Assembly (NCBI GenBank): GCA_963830455.1
Contig: CAWHMT010000008.1
Span: forward strand, 186,001 to 250,000
Length of the DNA: 64,000 nt
Reading direction: 5' to 3'
Source of the DNA: 20CM-2-65-7 sp963830455
GTDB taxonomy: Bacteria; Gemmatimonadota; Gemmatimonadetes; Gemmatimonadales; GWC2-71-9
The translations under genes and the position numbers were made by a program. How positions within the stretch are numbered: position 1 is the stretch's first letter; the number at the start of each line of letters is the position of its first letter. Positions 52,425 through 61,058 of the stretch are shown here, piece after piece. Under the pieces are notes generated by a model that was given only the letters and a program-made list of their open reading frames with translations, was not told the DNA's origin and searched no databases.

Positions 52425-53837
52425 ATGTTCGTGATTGCGGATGGGACCACGACCGTGCTGGAAGCGGTGATCGTCACCGCGCAGGCGGTGGTGATCATCG
52501 GGCTGGTGTGGGAGCGGCAGCGGCGGCGGCTCGTCGAGCGCGCGCTGCACCAGCGGCTCGAGTTCGAGACCCTCGTGTCCGAGCTGTCGTCGAGCCTGAC
52601 GATGCTGCGCACGGGCGATCGCCCGAGCGTCGTGCTGCGGTGGCTGCGCCGCCTGGCGGATTGTCTCGAGATCGATGGCGCCAGCCTGTTGCCGGCGCCG
52701 AACGGCAAGGGAGCAGCGGGAGCGCCGCTGCCCGAGGCCGCGGCGTTCCCGGTGAAGGCGTTTCCCGCCCTCGCGGAGTCAGTCGCGCGGGGCGAACGCG
52801 TGCGGTTCGCGAGTCTCGATGTGCTGCCGCCCGCGCTCGCGGGCGATCGCCAGGCGCTGCGTGGCAACGGGATTGAGGCGGCGCTGGCAATCCCGCTCCA
52901 GCTCCACGGACCGGTCGTGGGCGGCCTGGTGCTGGTGAGCGGCGCGCGCCGGGCCTGGCCCGAGCCGCTGGTCGAGCGACTCGAGTTCGTCGGGGCCTTG
53001 CTCGCCCATGTCATGGTCGGGCAGGAGGCGCACGACCACGAAGACGAGGATGCGGCGCGGGATGGCAACGGAAAGACCGCGCCGGCACCGGGACCCGAGT
53101 CCGGCCGCCCTCCGTTCCAGCCGGATCTCGCGCGCTTCGCTCGCGTGCAGACCCTGGGAGGATTTGCGTTGTCGCTCGCGCATGAGCTGAATCAGCCGCT
53201 GTCCGCGATTCTGTCGAACGCGCAGGCGGCGCGCCGTTTCCTCGCGTCGCCCAACCCGCCGATGGACGAGGTGCGCGCGATCATCGACGACATCGACGCG
53301 GACGACCGGCGCGCGGGGGAACTCATTCACGGCATGCGCGCGTTGCTCAACCACCATGACGTCGAAATGACGCGCTTCGACCTCAACGACGTCATTCGCG
53401 ACGTCGCGCGCCTCGTCCATGGCGACTGTCTGCTGCGGCGCGTCGCGCTGGTGCTGGATCTCGAGGTGCCGCTGCCCATGGTCCGCTGCGATCGGGTGCA
53501 GATGGAGCAGGTGCTCCTGAACCTGATCCTCAACGGATTCGAGGCCATGCAGGACACCGTGGCGGTCGACCGGCGGGTGATCATTCGCAGCCGCTCGGAC
53601 GGCGGCCGGTGCGTGATCTCCGTGCGGGACGCCGGCACGGGCATCCCGGCGGCTAGCTTCGAGCGTCTGTTCGATCAATTCTTCTCCACCAAACCCGAGG
53701 GCCTGGGCATGGGACTGTCGATTGCGCGCTCGATCATCGGCGCCCATGGCGGTCGCATCTGGGCCACGAACAACACCGATGTCGGGGCGACCTTCCACAT
53801 GGCGCTGCCGATCGCCGCGGAACAGGAGGCGGCATGA
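52425..53837 (+). CDS. Membrane-anchored sensor histidine kinase (FixL-like)
   Basis: 470 residues. One N-terminal membrane helix (VLEAVIVTAQAVVIIGLVWE), a GAF-like sensor (about 50-200; LRRLADCLEIDGASLLPAP, GIEAALAIPLQLHGPVVGGLVLVSG), a short acidic linker, HisKA with LAHELNQPLSAILSNAQAARR (about residue 251) and HATPase (NLILNGFEAM, RDAGTGIP, GLGMGLSIARSIIGAHGG). The stop overlaps the FixJ-like gene start by 4 bp, making these two the clearest kinase-regulator pair of the region. Confidence 0.9.
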   Translation: MFVIADGTTTVLEAVIVTAQAVVIIGLVWERQRRRLVERALHQRLEFETLVSELSSSLTMLRTGDRPSVVLRWLRRLADCLEIDGASLLPAPNGKGAAGAPLPEAAAFPVKAFPALAESVARGERVRFASLDVLPPALAGDRQALRGNGIEAALAIPLQLHGPVVGGLVLVSGARRAWPEPLVERLEFVGALLAHVMVGQEAHDHEDEDAARDGNGKTAPAPGPESGRPPFQPDLARFARVQTLGGFALSLAHELNQPLSAILSNAQAARRFLASPNPPMDEVRAIIDDIDADDRRAGELIHGMRALLNHHDVEMTRFDLNDVIRDVARLVHGDCLLRRVALVLDLEVPLPMVRCDRVQMEQVLLNLILNGFEAMQDTVAVDRRVIIRSRSDGGRCVISVRDAGTGIPAASFERLFDQFFSTKPEGLGMGLSIARSIIGAHGGRIWATNNTDVGATFHMALPIAAEQEAA

Positions 53838-54589
53838 GAATGAGCAATGTCGTTCGATCAGACGCGAGACACGCGACCCCCGGTCCGGTACGCATGCTGG
53901 ATCGACACCAGCCACCCGGGACCTGTGTGGTGTTCGTCGTCGACGACGACCCCTCCGTCCGGAAATCCCTCGACCGGCTCCTGCGGTCGGTGGGCTATCA
54001 GGTGCAGACCTACGACTCCGCGCGCGCGTTCATGGGGCGCGCGCCGCTCCCGAGCGACACTCCGCAATGCCTCATTCTCGACGTGCGGATGCCGGGCGTG
54101 AGCGGGCTCGACCTCCAGATCTCGCTCCACAACTCGGGCTCCAAGATCCCGATCGTGTTCTCGACGGGCTTCGGCGACGTGACGTCGAGCGTCCGAGCGA
54201 TGAAAGTCGGAGCCGTGGACTTTCTCACCAAGCCGATCGACGAAGAGCAATTGTTGTCGGCGGTCGACCGCGGTCTCTCGCTCGACATCGAGTCCCACCG
54301 CGTCGAGGCGGTCATGAACTCGCTGACGGCGCGCCTGGGCCGGCTGACGCCGCGGGAGCGGCAGGTGTTCGCGCTCGTCGTGACCGGACTGCTCAACAAG
54401 CAGATCGCCGGCCGGCTCGGGACCTGCGAGCGGACGATCAAGGTGCATCGCGCCCGGATCATGAAGAAGATGGAGGCCGGCTCGGTGGCAGAGCTGGTGC
54501 GCATGGCCGTCCGGCTGGGCCCCGCCGTCGAAGGGAGCGACGCTTCGGTGGCCAAGGAGGAGGCCACAAGCGCCCTGGTGTTGACCTAA
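53834..54589 (+). CDS. FixJ/NarL-family response regulator
   Basis: 251 residues. Receiver domain (VVFVVDDDPSVRKSLDRLLRSVGY; phospho-acceptor Asp in LILDVRMPGVSGLDL; KP in FLTKPIDEEQ) joined by a long helix to a LuxR-type helix-turn-helix (LTPRERQVFALVVTGLLNKQIAGRLGTCERTIKVHRARIMKKMEAGS). The FixJ-style receiver and linker make a FixL-like kinase its natural partner, and it overlaps one by 4 bp. Probably the transcriptional output of the 47-63 kb network. Confidence 0.92.
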   Translation: MRMSNVVRSDARHATPGPVRMLDRHQPPGTCVVFVVDDDPSVRKSLDRLLRSVGYQVQTYDSARAFMGRAPLPSDTPQCLILDVRMPGVSGLDLQISLHNSGSKIPIVFSTGFGDVTSSVRAMKVGAVDFLTKPIDEEQLLSAVDRGLSLDIESHRVEAVMNSLTARLGRLTPRERQVFALVVTGLLNKQIAGRLGTCERTIKVHRARIMKKMEAGSVAELVRMAVRLGPAVEGSDASVAKEEATSALVLT

Positions 54590-54597
54590 GGTCACAT
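54581..54597 (+). promoter_or_regulatory. ACC-N-AAGGT palindrome upstream of receiver gene
   Basis: TTGACCTAAGGTCACAT contains a perfect 6-bp dyad TGACCT/AGGTCA around a central A. It overlaps the stop codon of the FixJ-like gene and lies 54 bp before the receiver-only gene at 54651. Confidence 0.55.
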
Positions 54598-54650
54598 CGC
54601 GCTGGCCCCGCCGGGCCGTAAGATGCCAATGCCTTTCGCACAGGACCGGC

Positions 54651-55091
54651 ATGGCTGCTCCAACGCTTCCTCTGCGGCCGGTGATTGGCGTCATCGACGA
54701 CGATCCCTCGGTCCTGAAGTCCCTCGTTCGCCTGCTGCGCGCGACAGGATTCTTCGTCGTTCCCTTCGCATCCACCGAGCTGTTCCTCGAGACCCATCAG
54801 GCGTGGACCCTGCACTGTCTCGTGCTCGACGTGCATTTCGAGGGGATGAGCGGCTTTGATCTGGAAACGTACCTCAGCGATAGCGGGCTGCGGTTCCCGA
54901 TCGTATTCATCACGGCGCACGACGATGCGGCGCTGCGCGAGCGCGTCGAAGCAACCGGCCAGGCGTTCCTGCGCAAGCCGTTCGAAGAAACCGCGCTGCT
55001 CGAGGCCATCAATCGCATGCTCGCCGCGCCGCCAGCGCCCGCCACGCCGGCAGGACCATCGCCGAAGAAGAAACCGCGCGGGGTGCCCTAA
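54651..55091 (+). CDS. Receiver-only response regulator
   Basis: 146 residues, a single receiver domain very like that of the preceding FixJ-type protein: VIGVIDDDPSVLKSLVRLLRATGF, phospho-acceptor Asp in LVLDVHFEGMSGFDLE, Thr in VFITAHDD and Lys in FLRKPFEE. A Pro/Ala/Lys tail replaces an output domain. It may act as a phosphate sink for the kinases or bind another protein. Confidence 0.88.
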   Translation: MAAPTLPLRPVIGVIDDDPSVLKSLVRLLRATGFFVVPFASTELFLETHQAWTLHCLVLDVHFEGMSGFDLETYLSDSGLRFPIVFITAHDDAALRERVEATGQAFLRKPFEETALLEAINRMLAAPPAPATPAGPSPKKKPRGVP

Positions 55092-55101
55092 GGTGCGATA
55101 G
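55085..55101 (+). promoter_or_regulatory. ACC-N-AAGGT-type motif upstream of FGE-like gene
   Basis: GCCCTAAGGTGCGATAG, 31 bp before ATG 55133 and overlapping the receiver stop. Core CCTAAGGT as at 54581, tail GGTGCGATAG as at 49282. Confidence 0.5.
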
Positions 55102-55132
55102 AGGGCGCCGCATCACGCGTCAAAGTTGACGC

Positions 55133-56068
55133 ATGATCCGCGGAGCCGCCCCGCAGAGTGTTTCGCCGTCCCCGGTCGCCGAGCCCGCGCTCGACCTCAT
55201 CTGGATTCCGGGCGGAACGTTCCGCATGGGATCCGACCGCCATTACCCGGAGGAGGCGCCCGTCCATCGCGTCACGGTGGATGGATTCTGGATGGATCGA
55301 ACACCTGTTACCAATCGCCACTTCCGGCGTTTCGTGGAGGAGACCGGTTACGTCACGCTCGCCGAGTGCGCGCCGAAGCATGCCTCGCTCGTCTTCGCAC
55401 AGCCCAAACAAGCCGTAGACCTCCGCGACTGTAACCAATGGTGGGTATCGCGGCCGGGTGCCGACTGGCGCCATCCCTCCGGCCCCAACAGCTCGATCGA
55501 TGGCTACGACGATCATCCGGTCGTCCATGTCGCGTATAGCGACGCCGAAGCGTATGCATGCTGGGCCGGGAAAAGCCTGCCCACCGAAGCCGAGTGGGAG
55601 TTCGCCGCGCGCGGCGGCCTGGAGGGCGCCGAATTCGCGTGGGGCAACGTGTTCCAGCCGTGCGCCCGCTACCTGGCCAACACCTGGCAAGGGGCATTCC
55701 CCCATCAGAACCTGCGGCAGGACGGATACGAGCGGACGTCCCCGGTCACGGCGTTCCCGCCGAACGGGTACGCGTTGTACGACATGATCGGGAACGTGTG
55801 GGAATGGACCAGCGACTGGTTCGCGAAGCACCCCGCGGACGCGCCCACGATCTGCCGTATTCCGAAAAACCCGCAGGGTGGCCGCGAGCAGGACAGCTAC
55901 GATCCACGCGAGCCGGCGCTGCGGATTCCGCGAAAGGTATTGAAGGGCGGCTCGCATCTGTGCGCGCCGAATTACTCGTCGCGGTACCGGCCCGCCGCGC
56001 GCCACGCGAAACCGGTCGACACGTCTGCGAGCGACATCGGTTTTCGCTGCGTGGTGCGGAAGACGTAA
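55133..56068 (+). CDS. Formylglycine-generating-enzyme (SUMF1) family protein
   Basis: 311 residues with full FGE-sulfatase domain: WIPGGTFRMGSDRHYPEEAPVHRVTVDGFWMDRTPVTNRHFRRFVEETGY, LPTEAEWEFAARGG, YDMIGNVWEWTSDW and KVLKGGSHLCAPNYSSRYRPAARH. True FGEs have two copper-binding cysteines spaced CxxxxC in this last motif. Here the first Cys remains (about residue 277) but the second position is Ser, so sulfatase activation is unlikely by the known mechanism. No sulfatase gene is in the window. It may be a binding protein or a divergent oxidase. Confidence 0.88.
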   Translation: MIRGAAPQSVSPSPVAEPALDLIWIPGGTFRMGSDRHYPEEAPVHRVTVDGFWMDRTPVTNRHFRRFVEETGYVTLAECAPKHASLVFAQPKQAVDLRDCNQWWVSRPGADWRHPSGPNSSIDGYDDHPVVHVAYSDAEAYACWAGKSLPTEAEWEFAARGGLEGAEFAWGNVFQPCARYLANTWQGAFPHQNLRQDGYERTSPVTAFPPNGYALYDMIGNVWEWTSDWFAKHPADAPTICRIPKNPQGGREQDSYDPREPALRIPRKVLKGGSHLCAPNYSSRYRPAARHAKPVDTSASDIGFRCVVRKT

Positions 56069-56082
56069 TCACCACGCTGCCC

Positions 56083-56829
56083 GTGACGGCCCGTCCCACA
56101 ATCCGGTCGGGGGCGCTCGCAGCACTCCTCAGCCTGCTGCCATTCCACTCGGCTTCCGCGCAAGCGCTGCTCGTCCTGTTGTTCGGCGACAAGTTTGCCT
56201 CGGAGAAGGTACAGGGCGGAATCAAGTTCGATGTCGTCACCAGCACGCTGTCTGGTCTGTCGGGCGCGGCACGGCTGCGGTCGTGGGACCTGGGCGGCTT
56301 TCTCGAGGTGAAACTGAGCGACCGGCTGTCGATCCAGCCGGAATTCACGTTCAAGTCCCCCGCCGGCGCCCAGGACTTGCCCTTCGTACCGACCGGCGTA
56401 GCCGCCGTGGACAGCGCATTCGCCGGCGCCACCGATGTGTCGGTCGCACGCACGCTCGGTTACATCACGTTCCCAATCCTGGTCAAAGTGAAAACCGGTC
56501 GCTTTTCTTTTGGCATTGGACCACAACTCGGCTATATCGTTCGCGCCGAAGATCGCTACACCGGCACGGTGACGCGCGAGGACGATCTATCCTACACGGT
56601 GGGGCTGTGGTCGCGCGTGAATCGGTGGGACGGCGGCGTCATGGCGATGGCGGAATTCGCGCTCGCCCCAAACCTCGGACTGCGCAGCATGCGCATTCGG
56701 GCCCTCTGGTATCACGCGTTCACTGACGCGCTTTCAGACGCGCCGGGCGCCAATGAATCCCTCGGCATCGGCTTCGGGTTGCCGATTGGCGGACCACGGC
56801 ACACGGAGGGGGGAACCACCAACAAATGA
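56083..56829 (+). CDS. Predicted outer-membrane beta-barrel protein
   Basis: 248 residues from GTG 56083, signal peptide ending SASAQ. Strands with a PorT-like flavour: GGIKFDVVTSTLSGL, GGFLEVKLSDRLSIQPEFTFKSP, LGYITFPILVKVKTGRFSFGIGPQLGYIV, LGLRSMRIRALWYHAFTD, SLGIGFGLPIGG. It starts 15 bp after the FGE-like gene and overlaps the next barrel gene by 4 bp, so FGE-like protein and both barrels are probably one operon. Confidence 0.7.
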   Translation: MTARPTIRSGALAALLSLLPFHSASAQALLVLLFGDKFASEKVQGGIKFDVVTSTLSGLSGAARLRSWDLGGFLEVKLSDRLSIQPEFTFKSPAGAQDLPFVPTGVAAVDSAFAGATDVSVARTLGYITFPILVKVKTGRFSFGIGPQLGYIVRAEDRYTGTVTREDDLSYTVGLWSRVNRWDGGVMAMAEFALAPNLGLRSMRIRALWYHAFTDALSDAPGANESLGIGFGLPIGGPRHTEGGTTNK

Positions 56830-57806
56830 AACCTGCTCTGATCGTGATCCTGGCCCTCCTGGGTCCGCTGCAGCTCGCCGCCCAGAATCCCGACCTCGCG
56901 CTGACGCAGGCCGAGCGCGACAGCATCCTCGCGCACTACGACCAGATCTTTCCGATCTGGGGCCGCAAGGCCATCGAGCGAGGATTCGATCTCCCTGCAC
57001 CACTCGGTTTCAATATCGGCGTGTTCGCAGCCTCGCAGGGCATCGTCATCTCGAACCTGGGACTCGGGTTCAATGCTCCCGCGCAGCCGGTCTCGTTCAT
57101 CAAGTTCCAGGAGGCCAAGGCAGAGCTCACGAACTGGAACGTTCGGGCGGATCTGTGGGTGCTTCCCTTCCTTAATGTCTACGGCATCGCGGGCACAGGA
57201 CCAGGACACACGACGGTCCACATCGTGGAGCCCGTGGAGTTTTCGACCACGGCAGACTTCCAGGGAGAGAACTTCGGCATCGGACTCACCGGGGCGTTCG
57301 GGTTCAGCCGCAACTTCGTGGTCCTGGATTGGAACCATCAGTGGGCGTCATCGAGCCTGCTCAGCGCGCCCGTCCCGGTGAATGTGTTCAGCACGCGCGT
57401 GGGCCGCGGATTTCGCCTCGGGACACGCGCGCGGCGGATGCGCGGGACGTTCTGGGTTGGGACCATGCTGCAGACCATGAAGAACGAGACCGTCGGATCG
57501 GTCAATCTCGCCGAGGTCGTGCCGCCAGGGATGGATTCACTGTTCAACAATTATCAGACCGAGCAGTGGTATCTGGATCTCACGGGCCCCCAGCAGGCAC
57601 TCGTGGACAACTTTGTACAGCGTCTCCAGGGCGGGCTGGATACGACCGTCGTGAATTACAGTCTCAACAAGAAGGTGGCCGATCCGTGGAACCTGCTGAT
57701 CGGCGGAACGATCGACTACCGCCGGCACTGGGGACTACGTGCGGAGGTCGGATTCATCGGCCGAACGTCCGCGTTCCTGATGCTGAACTATCGAATCGCG
57801 CTGTAG
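56826..57806 (+). CDS. Predicted outer-membrane protein
   Basis: 326 residues, signal peptide ending QLAAQ. After a helical stretch (LTQAERDSILAHYDQIFPIWGRKAIERG) it is strand-rich: AELTNWNVRADLWVLPFLNVYGIAGTG, FGIGLTGAFGFSRNFVVLDWNHQWASS, FRLGTRARRMRGTFWVGTMLQ, LLIGGTIDYRRHWGLRAEVGFIGRTSAFLMLNYRIAL. The strand content suggests a barrel of 12 or more strands. Family not recognised. Coupled to the upstream barrel by ATGA. Confidence 0.65.
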   Translation: MKPALIVILALLGPLQLAAQNPDLALTQAERDSILAHYDQIFPIWGRKAIERGFDLPAPLGFNIGVFAASQGIVISNLGLGFNAPAQPVSFIKFQEAKAELTNWNVRADLWVLPFLNVYGIAGTGPGHTTVHIVEPVEFSTTADFQGENFGIGLTGAFGFSRNFVVLDWNHQWASSSLLSAPVPVNVFSTRVGRGFRLGTRARRMRGTFWVGTMLQTMKNETVGSVNLAEVVPPGMDSLFNNYQTEQWYLDLTGPQQALVDNFVQRLQGGLDTTVVNYSLNKKVADPWNLLIGGTIDYRRHWGLRAEVGFIGRTSAFLMLNYRIAL

Positions 57807-57853
57807 GCCGCGCGGAACAAGCGCGGGCCCAACATCCCCTTCAAACCTGTCGA

Positions 57854-58315
57854 CTAGTGTCGCCGATCGAGAAGATTGCGCAGCACGACCACGAGCGCGT
57901 GTAGCGTGAACGGCTTGTGGAGCAGCGGCGTCATGCTGGGCGTGTCCAAAACACGCTTCAGGCGCGCGGGATCCTCGTACCCGCTCATGTAGATCACCGC
58001 CGGATGCAAGCCGCGGTGCGCGAGGCGTTCCACGAGCTCCGGCCCACCAAGCCCCGGCATGACGACATCCACCAGGACCGCGTCGATGGGGGTTCTGAGA
58101 GTCTCGACAACGGCGAGCGCGCCCTCTCCGTCCGGCGCAGTGACGGTCTGAAACCCCAGACTCTTGAGCATGCGCGCGAGCGCCTGCAAGAGTTTCGCGT
58201 CGTCGTCCACCACCAGCACCAGCTCGCCCCGACCGGGCAGCAGCAGTGAGGTATCCCCATTCGGATGGGGGATGGGGGGGGGTGGGGGTGGGGGCGGGCG
58301 TTTCTCTGGTGTCAT
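57854..58315 (-). CDS. Receiver-only response regulator with polyproline start
   Basis: 153 residues. After an N-terminal run of eight prolines (encoded by a G-rich tract), a receiver domain: LVLVVDDDAKLLQALARMLKSLGF, phospho-acceptor Asp in AVLVDVVMPGLGGPEL, Ser in IYMSGYED and Lys in LLHKPFTLHALV. The wording is that of the C-terminal receiver of hybrid PAS kinases, so this may be a detached module. It diverges from the tandem LysR gene with 76 bp between. Confidence 0.85.
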   Translation of the reverse strand: MTPEKRPPPPPPPPIPHPNGDTSLLLPGRGELVLVVDDDAKLLQALARMLKSLGFQTVTAPDGEGALAVVETLRTPIDAVLVDVVMPGLGGPELVERLAHRGLHPAVIYMSGYEDPARLKRVLDTPSMTPLLHKPFTLHALVVVLRNLLDRRH

Positions 58316-58391
58316 AGGTCTTTAGGCAACTAGCGGCAGCGCGAGGCCTGCGGCAAATACCGACTGCATCGGTCTCCCATGCGAGGACGGC

Positions 58392-60341
58392 ATGGAGTTG
58401 AAGGCGATACGAGGCTTCGACGCCGTGGCGCAGACCCAGAGTCTGAGCCGGGCGGCGCGCCAGGTACATCTCGCGCAACCGGCACTGTCGCGCCGGATTC
58501 ACGCGCTCGAGCGCGAGGTCGGCGTCACGCTGCTGACGCGCCACGCGAAAGGCGTCGTGCTGACGCCGGCCGGCGCGGTGTTCGCCGGCGCGGGCCGCCA
58601 ACTGCTTCACGACGTCGCCGCAGCGATGGACCGCGCCGAAGCGACCGCAGCGGGACGCCGGGGTCGTCTCGTGGTGGCCGCGACGCGGGCCGCGGTGGCG
58701 CGCGGGCTGCCCGTCGAGGTCCAGGAGTCGCTGCGGCGGGACTGCCCCGAGATCACGGTCGTCATGCAGGATTTCGAGCAGCCGACAGCGTGCGAGGCGG
58801 TCGCGGCGGGCCGCGCGGATCTCGCGGTGTGTTCAGAGAGCCCGCTCCTCCCAGGTCTGGTAGCCGAGCCGCTGTGGGCAGAGAAGCTCGACCGCGTCAT
58901 CGTCCCCCGGAATCACCCGCTGGCCGCGCGCGCGTCCGTCTCGCTGAACGATCTCGCAGCCTATCCGTTCGTGTTCGCGCAGGGGAGCGTCGCGCATCAG
59001 GCCGGTGAGCGGGTCGGCTCGGCGCTGCGCGCAGCGGGGCTCCGCTCCCCGATCATCGCGGTGGACGGCGACGTGCGGACGGCGCATATCGCGGTGGCCA
59101 CGCAGCGCGGCTGGACGCTGATCACGCGCGCGCGGGCGAACGCCCCCCCGGAAGGCACCGTGGTGTTGACGCTCGACGGGCTGACGGTCGCGGTGGAAAT
59201 GACCGCCGTATGGCGCCGCGACGACCGGCGCGCCCTCACGCAGACGCTCCTCCAACGCCTGCGCGACGTAGCGCGCGGCTATCCCGATGCGCGCGTGCGC
59301 GCGCCGGCAGGTTCGTCCGGCGCAGGCACGCGGTCCCCCGCCCGCGCGTTTCGAGCGCCGCGCCCACCCGGCACGGTGCCGGCGGATCTGCAACTGCGCC
59401 ACCTGCGGGCGCTCACCAGCGTCACCACCACACCCAGTATCAGCCGCGCCGCGCGGCGGCTCGGCATGTCGCAGCCGGCGCTGTCGCGTCAATTGCGCGC
59501 GCTCGAGCACGCGGTCGGTCTCACGCTGTTCGAGCGATCGGCGCGCGGCGTCACGCTCACACCGGCCGGCGTCTCACTGGCGGGCGACGCCGCCACCCTG
59601 CTCGAGGCGGCAGACCGGCTCGGGCGCGAGGTCGATCGCGTCAAACGGTCGCTCGACGGCAAGTGCCTGATCGGGACGGTCGCGACGGCCGCCGCGAGCG
59701 CCCTGCTGTCACGCGTCACGGAGCGTTGCGCCGCCCTGTATCCCAAGCTCCAGGTCGTCGTGAACGAGATCCCGACCGCCGAGCAGGGGCCGGCGCTGCT
59801 GAGCGCGACGATCGACCTCGGATTGGCGCACGCACTTCCCACGACCATCCCCACGTTGGACGAGCACCTCGTTGCGATGCACTTGTTCGAGGATCCAGTG
59901 GAGTGCGCCTTGGTCGCGCGGGATCATCCGCTTGCGGGTGCCGGCACGATCGAGGCGCGGCAGCTCGTGGATGTTCCGTTCCTGTTCATGGACCGCGCGC
60001 ATCACCCCGAGTTCTACGACCGCGTGGTCGGCGCACTGGCAGCGCTGGGCCTGCAGCCACGGTGCGACGCGACGTATGACGCGCGGCAGACCGCGTGGGC
60101 GCTCGCGGCCCAGGGAAAGGGATGGACTCTCGGGTTTCGTTCGCATCGCGACCGACCCCCGGCCGGCACCATCGCCGTGCGGATCGCCGGATTCAGTCTT
60201 CCGTTTGGGATTGAGCTGCTGTCGCGGCGCGGGGAATCGGCCCCGACCGTGATCGCGGTCGCGTCGCTGTTTGTGGAGCCGCACGCGCCGGCGCGCCGAA
60301 CACGGGCCCGGCGCGACCCGCCCCGCCGTGCCCCGGCCTAG
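58392..60341 (+). CDS. Tandem double LysR-type transcriptional regulator
   Basis: 649 residues made of two complete LysR regulators: winged helix 1 (about 3-60, SLSRAARQVHLAQPALSRRIHALEREVG), effector domain 1 (about 90-300), an Ala/Pro/Arg linker, winged helix 2 (about 333-392, SISRAARRLGMSQPALSRQLRALEHAVGLTLFERSARG) and effector domain 2 (about 420-630). LysR proteins normally carry one of each and work as tetramers, so this chain may form the tetramer from two subunits. No stop or frameshift separates the halves. It ends in a CTAG overlap with a convergent barrel gene. Confidence 0.9.
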   Translation: MELKAIRGFDAVAQTQSLSRAARQVHLAQPALSRRIHALEREVGVTLLTRHAKGVVLTPAGAVFAGAGRQLLHDVAAAMDRAEATAAGRRGRLVVAATRAAVARGLPVEVQESLRRDCPEITVVMQDFEQPTACEAVAAGRADLAVCSESPLLPGLVAEPLWAEKLDRVIVPRNHPLAARASVSLNDLAAYPFVFAQGSVAHQAGERVGSALRAAGLRSPIIAVDGDVRTAHIAVATQRGWTLITRARANAPPEGTVVLTLDGLTVAVEMTAVWRRDDRRALTQTLLQRLRDVARGYPDARVRAPAGSSGAGTRSPARAFRAPRPPGTVPADLQLRHLRALTSVTTTPSISRAARRLGMSQPALSRQLRALEHAVGLTLFERSARGVTLTPAGVSLAGDAATLLEAADRLGREVDRVKRSLDGKCLIGTVATAAASALLSRVTERCAALYPKLQVVVNEIPTAEQGPALLSATIDLGLAHALPTTIPTLDEHLVAMHLFEDPVECALVARDHPLAGAGTIEARQLVDVPFLFMDRAHHPEFYDRVVGALAALGLQPRCDATYDARQTAWALAAQGKGWTLGFRSHRDRPPAGTIAVRIAGFSLPFGIELLSRRGESAPTVIAVASLFVEPHAPARRTRARRDPPRRAPA

Positions 60342-60940
60342 TGCTCCCGGCCGCGACGCGACAGCGCTGCCTCGCCACGCAGCGCCAGCACACCCCGCAG
60401 GGCCGTCTTCTGGTTCTGCCCGGCGAGAAAGAGCGTGGGACCGAGCGTGAGCGCGCCGGGACCGATGCGCAGTGACGGCAGCAGCGACACGGCCCCCCAG
60501 CGCGAGCCCTGCCAAAACGGTGACCCATTGGCCACGTAGCCGGCTGCCTCGATGGTGAGGTCGAAACCCATCGGCGTGACATGCTCCTCGTCCCCGAGCT
60601 CTCCGATTTGGAGCATTCTGGTGCGCACAGACACCGTGCCGGCGAACACCATCCCGCGTGAGTTGCTGAGATAGTTGGTCTGATCGATGAACTGGCCCAT
60701 ACGGCCGGCGAGGGAGATCGCCGCGAGACCGCGGGCGCGCCGGAACACGTATCCGATCTCGACGGCTTCGATCTGCCAGTTCGCGCCGAGCGTTGCGAAG
60801 TAGCCGAACGAGATCGCGCGGAAGCTTGAGTCCCGCGCGGTCTTCGTGGCTTGTGCGCTGAGCGTGCGGGCGGATGTGGAGGTGACCGCGCCGACGACCA
60901 ACATCAGGGCTACTGCGCTGCGACAACCACGGGCACTCAC
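60338..60940 (-). CDS. Predicted outer-membrane beta-barrel protein
   Basis: About 200 residues from GTG 60940 (GAGG upstream). Signal peptide (VALMLVVGAVTSTSARTLSAQ), then strands FRAISFGYFATLGANWQIEAVEIGYVFRR, AAISLAGRMGQFIDQTNYLS, MGFDLTIEAAGYV, AVSLLPSLRIGPGALTLGPTLFLAG. Probably outer membrane. It diverges from the second MASE1 kinase. Confidence 0.6.
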   Translation of the reverse strand: MSARGCRSAVALMLVVGAVTSTSARTLSAQATKTARDSSFRAISFGYFATLGANWQIEAVEIGYVFRRARGLAAISLAGRMGQFIDQTNYLSNSRGMVFAGTVSVRTRMLQIGELGDEEHVTPMGFDLTIEAAGYVANGSPFWQGSRWGAVSLLPSLRIGPGALTLGPTLFLAGQNQKTALRGVLALRGEAALSRRGREH

Positions 60941-61001
60941 AAGAACCTCGGGTACGATGCGACCATCTAAGGTTGGACCTCGCTCGGTGCCGGTCGGCAT
61001 C

Positions 61002-61016
61002 GACCTTTGGTACAAC
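61002..61016 (-). promoter_or_regulatory. ACC-N-AAGGT-type motif upstream of barrel gene
   Basis: On the minus strand GTTGTACCAAAGGTC, 62 bp before the GTG of the barrel gene at 60940 and about 45 bp from the divergent kinase start at 61059. GTTGTACCAA-GGTC recurs at 62761-62774. Confidence 0.5.
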
Positions 61017-61058
61017 GGGACGCCGTTCCTTGCGCAACCGCCACGGTCATAGTCGATT

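Noticed and set aside
58261..58300. G-rich tract as a regulatory G-quadruplex
   Set aside because: It encodes the polyproline start of the receiver protein on the minus strand. A quadruplex is possible, but nothing in the sequence supports a regulatory role.
58316..58391. Another copy of the ACC-N-AAGGT motif between the receiver and LysR genes
   Set aside because: The sequence TTGCCTAAAGACC on the minus strand is only a partial match and lies within a few bases of the receiver start, unlike the other copies.
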